The notes: generated by a model not told the origin, from the letters alone. A DNA stretch of 64,000 nt from Neobacillus dielmonensis (GCF_000612665.1 NZ_HG942084.1:1-64000); one strand, 5' to 3'. Positions 18,057 through 27,131 are shown, counted from the stretch's first letter. Program-made: numbers and translations.

Positions 18057-20465
18057 TTACTTCACGATGTAGCACGCGCGAATTTGTCCGTTTCCTTTTG
18101 TGTTGACAAAGACTTTGTAGTCGCCGACACTGTAAGTGCCTTCCGCATTGTTTTCAATAGTGAAGGTTTCGGAAATATCATGGGTTTGGCGATTTTGATA
18201 CGTTTCTGTTACGGTCACTGTCAGCTCATTTTGATTGCCTTTCTGTTTATGGACGACTGCTGAAGGCGCAGCATCCACCACTTTCAACTCGCCGACCAGA
18301 TACACATCCGACCATTCACTTGCACCCGCTGAGTTGAGGGCGCGGACTCGGAATGAATAAGCACCGCCTTCTTCTGCTTTGGCAAGAATGGCTCTCAGAT
18401 TGGCAAACTGATCGATATCCTGGGTTATAAAGCTGGTCGGACGGCCATTGGCTTTAATGGTCTTCAGGGTTATCCACTCATTAGAACCTTGATCCCATTG
18501 AATTTCATAGTTTTCTGTCAATACTTCTGTATTCATCCAGTTGACGGTAAAGGTATCTTTATATACAACGATTTTACCCGGTGCTTCAATAAACTCTCCC
18601 ACCGCAGAACGTGCTTCATCATTAATCACAACACTTGAAATCTCTGGAGTTGTTGGCACCTCTTGTGCTTTCGGAGAATGTTGGGCACCGGAATAAGATT
18701 CAATTTCAGTTCGTAAAGCCTGGGAATGTTCCGCTGTACCCGTTGGCCAAACCCCTTTTTCACTAGGCCTAAATTTCCAATCCAATTGCGCTGCCGGACT
18801 TGTTGTCATATTTGGATTAGTAGTGGTCGAATCATGAGCAACGACGATTCCCACATCTTCTTTGACATTAAAGTTTTTGGCAGAGCTTTCGTCAAGTACA
18901 TTTGGTTGAAGTTTCAGGGCAGCTTCTCTAAGAGCATCCAGGTCTTCTTGGGTAATGCCAGGCATAACATCGGTAAGTGCTCTAAATCCTTCTAACGTTT
19001 CAGGAAAGTCCCCTTGCGTCACGGCTTCATAGGACACGATAAATCCCGGGGCATCACCGAAGAAGTGGTTATATCCGGCATTTGGCGTTCCAGAAGGCAA
19101 GTCAGATCCGTAATCATTAGGTTGGAAGCCTCTTGCGTGACCTTGACGGCTTCTTAAGAATGGGAAATTGACATTGTCAAAGATATTCCCCTCTGCCCAA
19201 ATGTTGGCATTATGGGCAGCACCGATTCCATAACCCGTATTACGGTCAAAGAGAGTGTTATGGTATGGATGCCCTTGAACATTTTGGTAGAGGTTGTTGA
19301 AGACGTGAACGCGTCCGTTACGGACCCGTGGTGTCCGTTCTTCAGAACCCTCGAACCAGTTATGATCGATGGTTCCATAGTGCGCGCTGATGGAGCTAGG
19401 ACCGCCACCAATCAGCATGACCTTACTGCTGCCGCTGAAGTGGTTATAGGCAATGGTGTAGTTTCTTGCATGGTTGGTGATATCAACGGCGCCGTCGCCT
19501 TTCGCTTGGTCCGGATCGATTGCCTTGGCAAGGTACAGGTTTTGGCCATAACCGAAGCTGTTGTTATGTACCCAATAATTGGAACCTCTTGTGGCAGCGT
19601 TATTACCATTAAGTTCAATAGCGTCATTTGGCCAATAATCGAAGTTCAGGTTGCGGATGACAATATTGTGGGCGCCTCCGGTACGAATACCCCATCCATA
19701 AAGCAGTGCATCCGGACCGATTCCTTCAAAGGTGATATTTCCGTTGCCGGCACCGACTAAGCGGTCATCGCCGGTAATTTTCCCTAAGAAACGAACGATT
19801 AACGGCGTACGTTGATTTGGAGTAGCTCCTCGATCTGTCTGAAATACTGCATTTCCCCAGAATGTAGTGCCTTTATTTTTTTCGGTGACATAAATGATTT
19901 TCGCCTTAGGATTTACGCGTCCATCTGGCAGGTAGCCGCCGACAGCTCCATCTAAAGCAAATTCATGATTTCCTTCGAATTCATTTTGATTTGAAGGAAC
20001 AAACGCAGCTCCGTTACGCGGGAATGAGCGCGTTTCTAGATTGGAAATGGTCTCAAGGACTTTCCCATCACTGTTTCGAATCTGGATTTCATATTGCCCT
20101 TTAGGCAGGCCGGGAATATCCACTCGCCAAGTGCCGCGGGCTTCGTCCACTACACGAACCAACAGTTTGTTTGCTTCGTCATTAACTAAAGTCCAGTCTG
20201 TTAAGAAGTCTTTGATCAAGCTTCCATCGCGCCAATCGACGATGTTTTCTCCTCGGACATAAACTTTATAGTCGGCGTCGTTACTTCCTGTCCAAGTCGC
20301 AAAAGCGGTCTCAAACCAGGTCCCGGATTCTTTGGCAATTATTTCATTAGAAGCCGCTAAAGCAGGGGAATCATTAGCTAAAATCGGTACATACACGAAA
20401 GTTGACAACACCAACATTGCCGCTAAGACGATACCGATGCCTTTCTTTGCTTTTGAAAAAAACAT
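18057..20465 (-). CDS. pel: Secreted pectate lyase (polysaccharide lyase family 1) with FN3 domain
   Basis: This 802-residue extracellular enzyme should cleave polygalacturonate by beta-elimination. A signal peptide (about 1-38) is followed by an N-terminal domain. The PL1 parallel beta-helix (about 150-480) has GNGNITFEGIG, NIVIRNLNF, the Ca-binding GAVDITNHARNYTIAYN and the vWiDH-equivalent GTIDHNWFEGSEERTPRVR, where R-x-P-x-x-R holds the catalytic arginine. An FN3 domain (about 620-720) and a C-terminal domain of about 75 residues follow; 27 of its last 39 residues equal those of the downstream secreted protein. GGGAAGGTGG precedes the ATG. A cre-like operator upstream suggests carbon catabolite control. 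Confidence 0.9.
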   Translation of the reverse strand: MFFSKAKKGIGIVLAAMLVLSTFVYVPILANDSPALAASNEIIAKESGTWFETAFATWTGSNDADYKVYVRGENIVDWRDGSLIKDFLTDWTLVNDEANKLLVRVVDEARGTWRVDIPGLPKGQYEIQIRNSDGKVLETISNLETRSFPRNGAAFVPSNQNEFEGNHEFALDGAVGGYLPDGRVNPKAKIIYVTEKNKGTTFWGNAVFQTDRGATPNQRTPLIVRFLGKITGDDRLVGAGNGNITFEGIGPDALLYGWGIRTGGAHNIVIRNLNFDYWPNDAIELNGNNAATRGSNYWVHNNSFGYGQNLYLAKAIDPDQAKGDGAVDITNHARNYTIAYNHFSGSSKVMLIGGGPSSISAHYGTIDHNWFEGSEERTPRVRNGRVHVFNNLYQNVQGHPYHNTLFDRNTGYGIGAAHNANIWAEGNIFDNVNFPFLRSRQGHARGFQPNDYGSDLPSGTPNAGYNHFFGDAPGFIVSYEAVTQGDFPETLEGFRALTDVMPGITQEDLDALREAALKLQPNVLDESSAKNFNVKEDVGIVVAHDSTTTNPNMTTSPAAQLDWKFRPSEKGVWPTGTAEHSQALRTEIESYSGAQHSPKAQEVPTTPEISSVVINDEARSAVGEFIEAPGKIVVYKDTFTVNWMNTEVLTENYEIQWDQGSNEWITLKTIKANGRPTSFITQDIDQFANLRAILAKAEEGGAYSFRVRALNSAGASEWSDVYLVGELKVVDAAPSAVVHKQKGNQNELTVTVTETYQNRQTHDISETFTIENNAEGTYSVGDYKVFVNTKGNGQIRACYIVK

Positions 20466-20520
20466 TTTGAACCACCTTCCCTTACTCCATTTTGTGCCAA
20501 CAATATTCCACCATTTTCTC

Positions 20521-20553
20521 TCAAATTAACGCTTCCGCAGCCCCAATTTCCAT
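20521..20553 (-). CDS. Possible 10-residue leader peptide upstream of pel
   Basis: The - strand has a near-perfect ribosome site AAAGGAGGAAA 5-6 nt before ATG, then ten codons (MEIGAAEALI) and TGA. It lies 55 nt upstream of the pel ATG, downstream of the cre-like site. The strength of the ribosome site in an otherwise untranslated leader is the only evidence; it could modulate pel translation or be a remnant of another gene start. Confidence 0.35.
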   Translation of the reverse strand: MEIGAAEALI

Positions 20554-20583
20554 TGATTTCCTCCTTTCTGGGTCTCATTATAT

Positions 20584-20597
20584 CGAAAACGTTTTCA
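20584..20597 (-). promoter_or_regulatory. cre-like operator (CcpA or LacI-family site) upstream of pel
   Basis: TGAAAACGTTTTCG on the - strand matches the cre pattern TGWAANCGNTNWCA at all but the last base and is an almost perfect palindrome. A TATAAT follows 2 nt downstream, so binding would block a promoter there. Confidence 0.7.
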
Positions 20598-20636
20598 AGG
20601 ATACATGAAAGAATTTTAGAATTTAGATTAATATAT

Positions 20637-20944
20637 TTAGGTATTTAAACTTACAATTTTCCCATCACGAATTCTAGTTTTTAGAGACTTAGGAATATGC
20701 TTTCTCCATACCTCCTTATCTTCTCTATTTTCAAAACCTTCCACTGGCGTTAAAGCACCATGTTTATACTTTTTAACTAACCTTTCGGGATCAATAATTG
20801 ATTTACTTTTAGCCCTGCCCTGTGCTCAGTTACAGTTCCATCTTGAATCTCTCCTAAAGCATCCAATTCATCTATTAGTTGAATTAACTCGTCCTCAGAA
20901 TAAAATTTAGAAAGTTCCTTTTCATTTATTTGGGGTTTCAGTGA
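20637..20944 (-). pseudogene. Frameshifted remnant of an unidentified gene
   Basis: Two overlapping frames on the - strand read as one protein. The first runs NEKELSKFYSEDELIQLIDE to TVTEHRAGLK. After a 1-nt shift near the AGLK codons, the second continues SIIDPERLVKKYKHGALTPV to TRIRDGKIVSLNT and stops at 20637-20639. No start codon or ribosome site exists: a stop codon directly precedes the first frame. I do not recognise the family; the C-terminal position and charged helices resemble tails of larger proteins. It sits between pel and the arsR terminator. Confidence 0.55.
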
Positions 20945-20971
20945 TTAATAGTGAAAAACAACAAAGCATAC

Positions 20972-21003
20972 AAAAAGCGCCGAAGAGATTAATTCTTCGG
21001 CGT
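20972..21003 (-). terminator. Terminator of the sulP-arsR operon
   Basis: The arms acgccgaagaa / tcttcggcgc are followed by five T on the - strand. The hairpin overlaps the last codons of the arsR-type gene. Confidence 0.85.
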
Positions 21004-21345
21004 TGTTCCTGTTTGTTCTTCATCATCCTTAAACTTATCAAGTATGGTAATAATCTCAACTAAATGATTATTGAATATTTGCCGGGCGACGGCAAGCAAT
21101 TCAATAATCATCGGATCTTTAAGGGTGTAAATGACCTTATTCCCCTCTTTTGTCCCAGAGACAATATTTTTCGCACGGAGGATTTGCAGCTGCTGAGATA
21201 CAGCAGACCCCTCACTCCCGGCAAGGCTTTGGATCTCATTTACACTTTGATCCCCTTCAGCCAAAATCTCTAATATCCGAATCCGTAATGGATGGGCAAG
21301 TGCTTTAAAAAATTCAGCTTTAAATCGCTGCATATCCAAATTCAA
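20989..21345 (-). CDS. ArsR-family winged-helix transcriptional regulator
   Basis: This 118-residue helix-turn-helix protein begins with the usual ALAHPLRIRILEIL segment. A recognition helix region (SEGSAVSQQLQILRAKNIVSG) and a beta-wing (KEGNKVIYTLKD) follow. There is no cysteine at all, so it cannot sense metals or sulfide through thiols in the ArsR/CadC or BigR manner. The start is TTG with AAGGTGAT 6 nt upstream. It follows the SulP transporter gene by 23 nt and probably controls that operon; the effector is unknown. Confidence 0.85.
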   Translation of the reverse strand: MNLDMQRFKAEFFKALAHPLRIRILEILAEGDQSVNEIQSLAGSEGSAVSQQLQILRAKNIVSGTKEGNKVIYTLKDPMIIELLAVARQIFNNHLVEIITILDKFKDDEEQTGTTPKN

Positions 21346-21368
21346 TTTATCATCACCTTTTCTTGTTA

Positions 21369-23117
21369 CTAGAAGGTTGCCGTTAACTTTTTGCCGCTAG
21401 TTTCAACTGTCTCACTCCCAGAAAGACTCTTACATTCCTTAAATGCATAATGCCTGCATCCTAAACACTTAGTTTGATTAATATGATTTAGTCCATATTG
21501 GATAGCATCTCCGGTATGTTCAAAAAAGTGCTCCTTGCCAATGATGTCATATAACCCAGTTTTTTGCAGAACGCTTTCTGGCTGCGAATTCAACCCAGAT
21601 ATTAATACTATACCACTTTTAGAAAAGTGACGGACAATACTTGATAAATTGGCTTCCCCTGTTGTATCCATAAAAGGGACACGGCCCATCCTTAACAATA
21701 AGATTTTTGGGTGGTAATCGATGGTACTCATAATGGTTTTTTCAAAAGAATCGGCTGCACCGAAGAACAGCGGACCTTCTACGTTAAAGATACTAATTTG
21801 CGGACAATCGTGCGTATCTGTCACCACACCGGATGCCATCTTTTCATGTTTGTGTCCACGGTTTGGCAAAGCCTTTGCTGTAACCATCAAATCGCTCATC
21901 CGTTTGGTAAATAATATCGCTGCCATCACCAGCCCGACTTCGACAGCTGTAGTTAGATTAACAAAGACAGTTAATAAAAAGGTCACCACAAGAACAAGTG
22001 AATCCGTAGATTTTGTTTTTAACACTTGAGCAAACACTTTCCGCTCACTCATATTCCACGCAACGATCATTAAGATCGGTGCCATACTCGCCAATGGAAT
22101 ATAAGAAGCGTATGGGGCAAAGAATAATAATACCAGCAATACAACAATACCATGTATCACTCCTGATAAAGGCGACACCGCTCCATTTTTAATATTAGTA
22201 GCCGTACGGGCGATTGCACCAGTTGCCGGGATGCCTCCAAAAAGCGGAGTAATCATATTGGCAATTCCCTGTCCAATTAACTCCTTGTTGCTGTTATGCC
22301 GGCTGCTGGTCATACCATCTGCTACCACCGCAGAAAGAAGTGATTCAATGCCCCCCAGCATGGCAATGACAAACGCCGGCTTTATTAAACTAACGATCAC
22401 ATCCATATTCACTTCGGGGAAATGAAGCCGCGGCAATGAACTGGGAATTTGCCCATAAGCCGTTCCAATCGTAGCTACTTCACCTGGGTAAAAAATAGAA
22501 GCCACAAAGGTAGATATTAAGAGTCCAATGAGGGGACCGGGAACCTTTGGCGCAATTTTAGGAGTGATTATGATCGTGACTAAACAAATAATTGCTGTGA
22601 ATAGACTGTAACCATTTAGGGTGTGGAGATGAACGAAAATTTCCTTTCCATTAAGGATAAATTCTTCGTGTTTTTTTATTCCCTCTAAACCTAGGAAGCT
22701 GGCAATTTGTCCTGTAAAAATAGTTATTGCGATTCCAGCCGTAAATCCAATGGTTACCGGTCTTGGGATATACTTTATCAACGATCCCAGTTTAAAGATT
22801 CCCATTAACAGAAGCATGATTCCCGCCATAAATCCAGCAATAAGCAGATTTTCGTAACCGTATGTCATGACAATTCCGAACAATATCGGAATAAATGCAC
22901 CGGTTGGACCGCCAATTTGGTACTTTGAGCCCCCAAATAAGGAAATAAGAATTCCGGCAACAATGGTCGTATAGATTCCATACTCTGGCTTCACTCCGGA
23001 AGCAATTGCGAATGCCATACCAAGCGGAATCGCAATGACACCTACGATCACCCCGGAAAGGAAATCTTTTGGCAGGCTTGAGATTGAATATTGATGGAAC
23101 CTATTATCTGGTAACAT
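21369..23117 (-). CDS. SulP-family anion transporter with STAS domain
   Basis: This SLC26/SulP-type membrane protein has about ten to twelve helices. The signature region PLGMAFAIASGVKPEYGIYT is near the N-terminus, and IGGPTGAF and a conserved GLVMA segment follow. A cytosolic STAS domain (about 440-560) contains LLRMGRVPFMDTTG. The cargo could be sulfate or bicarbonate. Unusually, the C-terminus carries a CLGCRHYAFKEC cysteine cluster. AGAAGGG lies 5 nt before the chosen ATG. It is co-transcribed with an ArsR-type regulator, not with either sulfate operon, so bicarbonate or another anion is as likely as sulfate. Confidence 0.88.
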   Translation of the reverse strand: MLPDNRFHQYSISSLPKDFLSGVIVGVIAIPLGMAFAIASGVKPEYGIYTTIVAGILISLFGGSKYQIGGPTGAFIPILFGIVMTYGYENLLIAGFMAGIMLLLMGIFKLGSLIKYIPRPVTIGFTAGIAITIFTGQIASFLGLEGIKKHEEFILNGKEIFVHLHTLNGYSLFTAIICLVTIIITPKIAPKVPGPLIGLLISTFVASIFYPGEVATIGTAYGQIPSSLPRLHFPEVNMDVIVSLIKPAFVIAMLGGIESLLSAVVADGMTSSRHNSNKELIGQGIANMITPLFGGIPATGAIARTATNIKNGAVSPLSGVIHGIVVLLVLLFFAPYASYIPLASMAPILMIVAWNMSERKVFAQVLKTKSTDSLVLVVTFLLTVFVNLTTAVEVGLVMAAILFTKRMSDLMVTAKALPNRGHKHEKMASGVVTDTHDCPQISIFNVEGPLFFGAADSFEKTIMSTIDYHPKILLLRMGRVPFMDTTGEANLSSIVRHFSKSGIVLISGLNSQPESVLQKTGLYDIIGKEHFFEHTGDAIQYGLNHINQTKCLGCRHYAFKECKSLSGSETVETSGKKLTATF

Positions 23118-23212
23118 ATTCACCCTTCTATCTTCTTATTTTTGTATATCTGATTATTTGAATATAGAATAATAGTTTGAAAGATGCAAGGATTTTTTCA
23201 CGAAATTTCCAT

Positions 23213-23241
23213 TTGTCTTTTTTAACTGGAAGTGTTACAAT
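23213..23241 (+). promoter_or_regulatory. Promoter for a putative structured RNA
   Basis: TTGTCT (23213-23218), a 17-bp spacer and TACAAT (23236-23241) read on the + strand, just before the candidate RNA. Confidence 0.5.
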
Positions 23242-23247
23242 AGCATA

Positions 23248-23364
23248 GCGATGAGCTGAGTTGCGTAAGTCGAGAAACATTTCCTTTTAGGAACGCACAA
23301 TGTGGAGTGTGGTTTACTCGCCGCAATACGCAAAGGCGCCTGTTTTTTAACAGGCGCCTTTTTT
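23248..23364 (+). ncRNA. Putative structured RNA or attenuated leader upstream of the AIM24-family gene
   Basis: Between a sigmaA-like promoter and a perfect intrinsic terminator (aaggcgcctg / caggcgcctt, then T6) lies about 117 nt without a reading frame. Possible helices are gcgta (about 23263) with tacgc (about 23325), cgag with ctcg inside it, and a ttcc-tttta-ggaa hairpin. I recognise no known riboswitch or sRNA family. It could be a stand-alone sRNA. It could also be a leader whose terminator controls the gene starting at 23448, since no convincing second promoter lies between the terminator and that gene. Confidence 0.5.
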
Positions 23365-23447
23365 AATTATCTCAGAAAAAAATAGCACTTTTTTCCTAAA
23401 TATTTTACAATTAGAGGGAATAAGAAAAATGTGTGGAGGGAAGAGCC

Positions 23448-24236
23448 ATGAATAACCACGAAATTGATTACAAGATTTATGGGGATGACATGCAGTTTGT
23501 CGAAGTAGAGCTTGATCCGCAGGAAACAGTGATTGCAGAAGCAGGAAGCTTTATGATGATGGAAGATGACATACATATGGAGACCATCTTTGGCGATGGG
23601 GCTAGCGGTGGTGGTGGCCTTATGGGCAAGCTATTTTCTGCTGGGAAACGTGTTCTTACAGGTGAAAGTTTATTCATGACTACCTTCACGAATGCCGGCA
23701 CAGCCAAACGCCATGTTTCTTTTGCCTCCCCCTATCCAGGAAAAATCATTCCTATGGACCTAAGTCAATATAATGGCAAAATTATTTGTCAAAAAGATGC
23801 ATTTCTAGCTGCAGCCAAAGGTGTTCAAGTGGGAATAGAATTTCAAAGAAAAATTGGCGTTGGGTTCTTTGGCGGCGAAGGTTTTATCATGCAAAAACTT
23901 GAAGGTGACGGGATGGCGTTTGTCCATGCTGGCGGAACCATTACTAAGAAAGACCTCCTTCCTGGTCAAACTTTACGTGTGGATACCGGATGTTTAGTTG
24001 CCATGACGAGCAATGTTCAATACGACATCGAATTTGTTAAGGGCGTTAAAACAGCGTTGTTTGGCGGTGAAGGATTATTCTTTGCCACATTAAGAGGCCC
24101 TGGTTCCGTCTGGGTACAATCTCTTCCATTCAGCCGTCTTGCAAGCCGTGTATTTGCTGCTGCCCCACACCGCGGCGGTGGCAAAGACGAGGGAAGCATT
24201 GCCAGAGGACTTTTTGATATGTTTAACGGAGATTAA
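23448..24236 (+). CDS. AIM24/TIGR00266-family protein
   Basis: This 262-residue protein has two-fold repeated beta-rich architecture with glycine-rich turns: [20 protein letters not shown], then [13 protein letters not shown] and [16 protein letters not shown]. These are typical of the AIM24 (TIGR00266) family, which is widespread but of unclear function. GGAGGGA lies 6 nt before the chosen ATG; an earlier in-frame GTG overlaps that site. It stands alone on the + strand behind the putative RNA/terminator at 23248-23364. Confidence 0.85.
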   Translation: MNNHEIDYKIYGDDMQFVEVELDPQETVIAEAGSFMMMEDDIHMETIFGDGASGGGGLMGKLFSAGKRVLTGESLFMTTFTNAGTAKRHVSFASPYPGKIIPMDLSQYNGKIICQKDAFLAAAKGVQVGIEFQRKIGVGFFGGEGFIMQKLEGDGMAFVHAGGTITKKDLLPGQTLRVDTGCLVAMTSNVQYDIEFVKGVKTALFGGEGLFFATLRGPGSVWVQSLPFSRLASRVFAAAPHRGGGKDEGSIARGLFDMFNGD

Positions 24237-24243
24237 AAAAAAT

Positions 24244-24425
24244 AGGCTCTGTTAAACGATAATGTTGATTTTTTAACTCTGTTGATTGAAGCGGAAGGCG
24301 CTCGACTCCTGCGGGAGTACGGGGCTGGGGAGACCCCGCAGGCGCGGTACTCTCCGAGGAGGCTCACCGCAACGCCATAAGGTCCGCGAAGCGCCTGGAG
24401 CGCAAATCAACAGCCCCCATTAAAA
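24244..24425 (+). repeat. Palindromic interspersed repeat, copy A (longest)
   Basis: It begins GGCTCTGTTAAACGATAATG, continues with TTGATTGAAGCGGAAGGCGC and a GC-rich self-complementary centre, and ends GGAGCGCAAATCAACAGCC. The centre carries an additional GC-rich insertion not found in copy B. It lies directly after the AIM24-family gene. Confidence 0.8.
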
Positions 24426-24429
24426 GGGC

Positions 24430-24476
24430 AAAAAAGACTGTGGGCAAATCGAATTTCTTCGGATTTGCCCACAGTC
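24430..24476 (-). terminator. Terminator of the DUF4173 gene
   Basis: The perfect 15-bp stem gactgtgggcaaatc / gatttgcccacagtc is followed by T6 on the - strand. Confidence 0.85.
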
Positions 24477-24482
24477 TGAAAC

Positions 24483-24507
24483 GGGATCAATCGATCCCAT
24501 TTTTTTG
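24483..24507 (+). terminator. Terminator facing rightward
   Basis: gggatc-aatc-gatccc is followed by ATTTTTTT on the + strand. It would stop + strand transcripts coming from the AIM24 gene. Confidence 0.6.
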
Positions 24508-24517
24508 TTTAATAAAA

Positions 24518-25978
24518 CTATTTTACTTCCAGCTCTCTAAGCACTTTATTTACCTGTCCCCTTTTCAAATTATAAGACTGCCAAGGATAACTTGCTGTGA
24601 GTGCTTCGTTTTTCCGCTCTTGCAAAATGCTGGCAAGTTCAGGGATATGAGGATCCGTTTTATACAGTTCAGTTAAACCAAGCACCCCAGTGTAGGACAA
24701 CCTATTCAAATAATGCACATCAATTTTTCCATATGTTTCATAACGCTGAATATTTTCCTCTACTACGATTTTATCCAAATCCATCACGGCGATGGCTGTA
24801 TAATACAATAACGATGTGATGAAGTAAAAATGCAACAATGAAAGTTTTGCCATCCAAATTTTTACCAATGTATAAGCAAAAATTAAGATTAAAAAAATCA
24901 TAAATGAATGGGCAAGGACTCTTGTAAACGTAAATCCGTAAGCTTCTTCATACATACTTAAGCGGAGAAATGCTGAACAAAGCATAATAGAACTAGTCAA
25001 AATTAAAACCGTTAACAGCACTTGGATGAGACGTTTCATTCCCTTTCCAGCTTGAAAAGCAAGAGTCAGAACCGCTACCGTAATTGAAAAATTAATTAGT
25101 GTTACGAAAAGCAGTTCAAAGAATCCTTTTCTTGCATACTCAGCGTACGTATAGTCTGCTTGCAGTGAGCCGCCAAAGAAATATTTAAATTGAACCACCG
25201 TAAACAGAACATAAACTGCATTTATTAATATAAGCACCGTAATGGTAATAATAGTATCTAATTGAAAGGCAATGGATTTTTCCGGATTTTTGAACACCTT
25301 GATTGGTTTTTGTAAAAGCACTTGCATAAATCCAAAAAAGCACAATGTAGTGATGACGACAATGAGAAACCGAATAACTTCCTCTGCATTAATAACCTTA
25401 AACCAGTTCGGAACACTTCCTACCAACCGTTCAAATTGGCTATCTGCTGACATGAGTAAGGTTAAAACAACAAACAAAACAGGAATAGAAATGACAATAC
25501 CGATCAAAACTTTCTTCCAAATAACTAGTTTATCCTCCTTTGCCCCCTGTTTCACCCCAGTTCCAACAGCTGCCGCAAATTGGAAAATGTACTTTATCGC
25601 TGCAAAAATTCTCAATAATATAAAAGTGACAAATGCTGGCTGATTCCATTTTATCTGGTTAGGACTTGTAACCAACACTAAATGAAATATAACCAAGCCC
25701 GGAATGATCAATATATTTAATACCCGGAATAGAGCATTGTCGTTTAACATGTAACTCGCTGCCAATAGCCATACACAGCACAAAACTAGATAGCCTAAAC
25801 GCTGATGAGATAACGAAATGGCCCGGTATCGCCAAAAAAAGACCGTATAAAAGGCAATGATAAAAATAATAAATGAAATGCCTACCTGTCCTCGAAAAAA
25901 AGACTCTTCTGCTAGCATCCCAAGCAGAAGGCAGAGAACGAAAAAGAAACCATCTTTCTTAACCCATTCCTGTTTCAC
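24518..25978 (-). CDS. DUF4173-family integral membrane protein
   Basis: This 486-residue protein has about eleven to twelve predicted membrane helices. The conserved YAEYARKGFFELLFVTLINF segment is characteristic of DUF4173/DUF4153-type membrane proteins. The C-terminal about 80 residues are soluble, with a YGKIDVHYLNRLS segment. The start is GTG with GAGAGG 9 nt upstream. It lies 68 nt after the HAAS/PadR pair on the same strand and could be controlled by that PadR regulator. The function is unknown. Confidence 0.8.
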   Translation of the reverse strand: MKQEWVKKDGFFFVLCLLLGMLAEESFFRGQVGISFIIFIIAFYTVFFWRYRAISLSHQRLGYLVLCCVWLLAASYMLNDNALFRVLNILIIPGLVIFHLVLVTSPNQIKWNQPAFVTFILLRIFAAIKYIFQFAAAVGTGVKQGAKEDKLVIWKKVLIGIVISIPVLFVVLTLLMSADSQFERLVGSVPNWFKVINAEEVIRFLIVVITTLCFFGFMQVLLQKPIKVFKNPEKSIAFQLDTIITITVLILINAVYVLFTVVQFKYFFGGSLQADYTYAEYARKGFFELLFVTLINFSITVAVLTLAFQAGKGMKRLIQVLLTVLILTSSIMLCSAFLRLSMYEEAYGFTFTRVLAHSFMIFLILIFAYTLVKIWMAKLSLLHFYFITSLLYYTAIAVMDLDKIVVEENIQRYETYGKIDVHYLNRLSYTGVLGLTELYKTDPHIPELASILQERKNEALTASYPWQSYNLKRGQVNKVLRELEVK

Positions 25979-26046
25979 TGTTCATTACCTCTCTTCATAG
26001 ATAATCTATATACATTGAATTTCTAGGTAGTTATGCAAAAAAATGC

Positions 26047-26685
26047 TTATATCGACGCTTTCCTGCCCCAACGGTATCCTAACCAGCTAATCGGGTATAG
26101 AACCATGGTAAAAACGATACAAGCTACAATAAAAGTCTTTGTTAGTAATGGAGCAAACCATCCATGTGGAATAACTTCAAAAACCGTTAAAATCATTAAG
26201 GTTAAGTTTGGGATTAGCGAAAGTAAAAATGTGGTTCGAAGGAGTCTCCTCCCCCCATGGCCAAAACCTCTGCCGATTTCATACCCCAGCAAGGCCCAAA
26301 AAAACATATAGAGAAAGGCAATCAATGTTGGGATCGCTGTTAAGTAATTCCAAACCTTAGTTATCCAGTCCCATTCATAAAGATTGTGTACTAAGGTTAA
26401 AAGACTGCCACCGCAAAAGAGAACAATGTTCAATAAGATGAACAGCCATTTCATATTACTTGGAGTGACAGACAGCTCTTCTTTCCACATTTGAACGATT
26501 TCATCCGGGCTGCCAAGCCGGGAAACAAGACGGTTCATCATTTCCTCTTCATCGTTGCAATCAAGAGACTCCAATAAAATTTCATCGATATGTGCTTCAT
26601 ATTCTCGAAGAATATTGTCTTTTTCCAGATGGTCCCCCAATCCCCTAGCCAATGCATTAAGAAATTTACTCTTCGGCCGTACCAT
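26047..26685 (-). CDS. HAAS-domain membrane protein paired with PadR
   Basis: The N-terminal about 80 residues form a HAAS-type helical domain ([20 protein letters not shown], then [12 protein letters not shown]), followed by four membrane helices. Such proteins are regularly encoded next to PadR regulators. The start is placed at ATG 26683-26685 behind GGGAG; it overlaps the end of padR by 20 nt, indicating coupling. The function is unknown; 212 residues. Confidence 0.8.
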   Translation of the reverse strand: MVRPKSKFLNALARGLGDHLEKDNILREYEAHIDEILLESLDCNDEEEMMNRLVSRLGSPDEIVQMWKEELSVTPSNMKWLFILLNIVLFCGGSLLTLVHNLYEWDWITKVWNYLTAIPTLIAFLYMFFWALLGYEIGRGFGHGGRRLLRTTFLLSLIPNLTLMILTVFEVIPHGWFAPLLTKTFIVACIVFTMVLYPISWLGYRWGRKASI

Positions 26686-27013
26686 GATTTGATCTCCCAA
26701 TCACTTTGTTCATAACCTTAACAAAGTCCTGCCATTCGCGAGTTTTTTCACGTAACAATTCCCTGCCAGCTTCGGTAATCCGATAATATTTTCTGGCTGG
26801 CCCTTTTTCTTGTTCCTGCCAGTAGCAATCAATGTATTCTTGCTTTTCCAGCTTGTGAAGTGCTGGGTATAACGTCCCTTCCTTCACACTTAATCCATGA
26901 TCACTGCGCTTTTCAAGCTCTTTCACCAATTCATATCCATACATATTGCGCTCATTCAAAAGCTGCAGCAAAATTAAAGAGGTACTTCCTTTTACAAGCT
27001 CACGGTTAAACAC
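26666..27013 (-). CDS. PadR-family transcriptional regulator
   Basis: This 115-residue winged-helix protein has the PadR core [20 protein letters not shown] and [20 protein letters not shown], then the wing [16 protein letters not shown] and a C-terminal dimerisation helix. The GTG start follows AGGTGAT. A perfect palindrome (27023-27041) lies immediately upstream, overlapping the ribosome site region, and suggests autoregulation. It is first in the operon padR-HAAS, and perhaps also the DUF4173 gene. Confidence 0.92.
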   Translation of the reverse strand: MFNRELVKGSTSLILLQLLNERNMYGYELVKELEKRSDHGLSVKEGTLYPALHKLEKQEYIDCYWQEQEKGPARKYYRITEAGRELLREKTREWQDFVKVMNKVIGRSNHGTAEE

Positions 27014-27022
27014 TCTATCACC

Positions 27023-27041
27023 TACCTAGTTTTATTAGGTA
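27023..27041 (-). promoter_or_regulatory. Probable PadR operator
   Basis: TACCTA-gttttat-TAGGTA is a perfect 6-bp inverted repeat 10 bp before the padR GTG codon. Its position fits an autoregulatory operator. Confidence 0.55.
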
Positions 27042-27102
27042 CATAGAAATTCTACACGAATAAATAAAAATTGTAAAGGAGTTATCTGAAAACTTCCAAC
27101 AA

Positions 27103-27131
27103 AAAAGTGACGATCTGATTTCGTCACTTTT
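27103..27131 (-). terminator. Bidirectional terminator
   Basis: aaaagtgacga / tcgtcactttt has T-runs on both strands. It ends the small gene at 27143. Confidence 0.75.

Noticed and set aside
19212-19760. 182-codon frame antisense to pectate lyase
   Set aside because: The - strand is clearly a PL1 lyase, and the antisense frame has no ribosome site.
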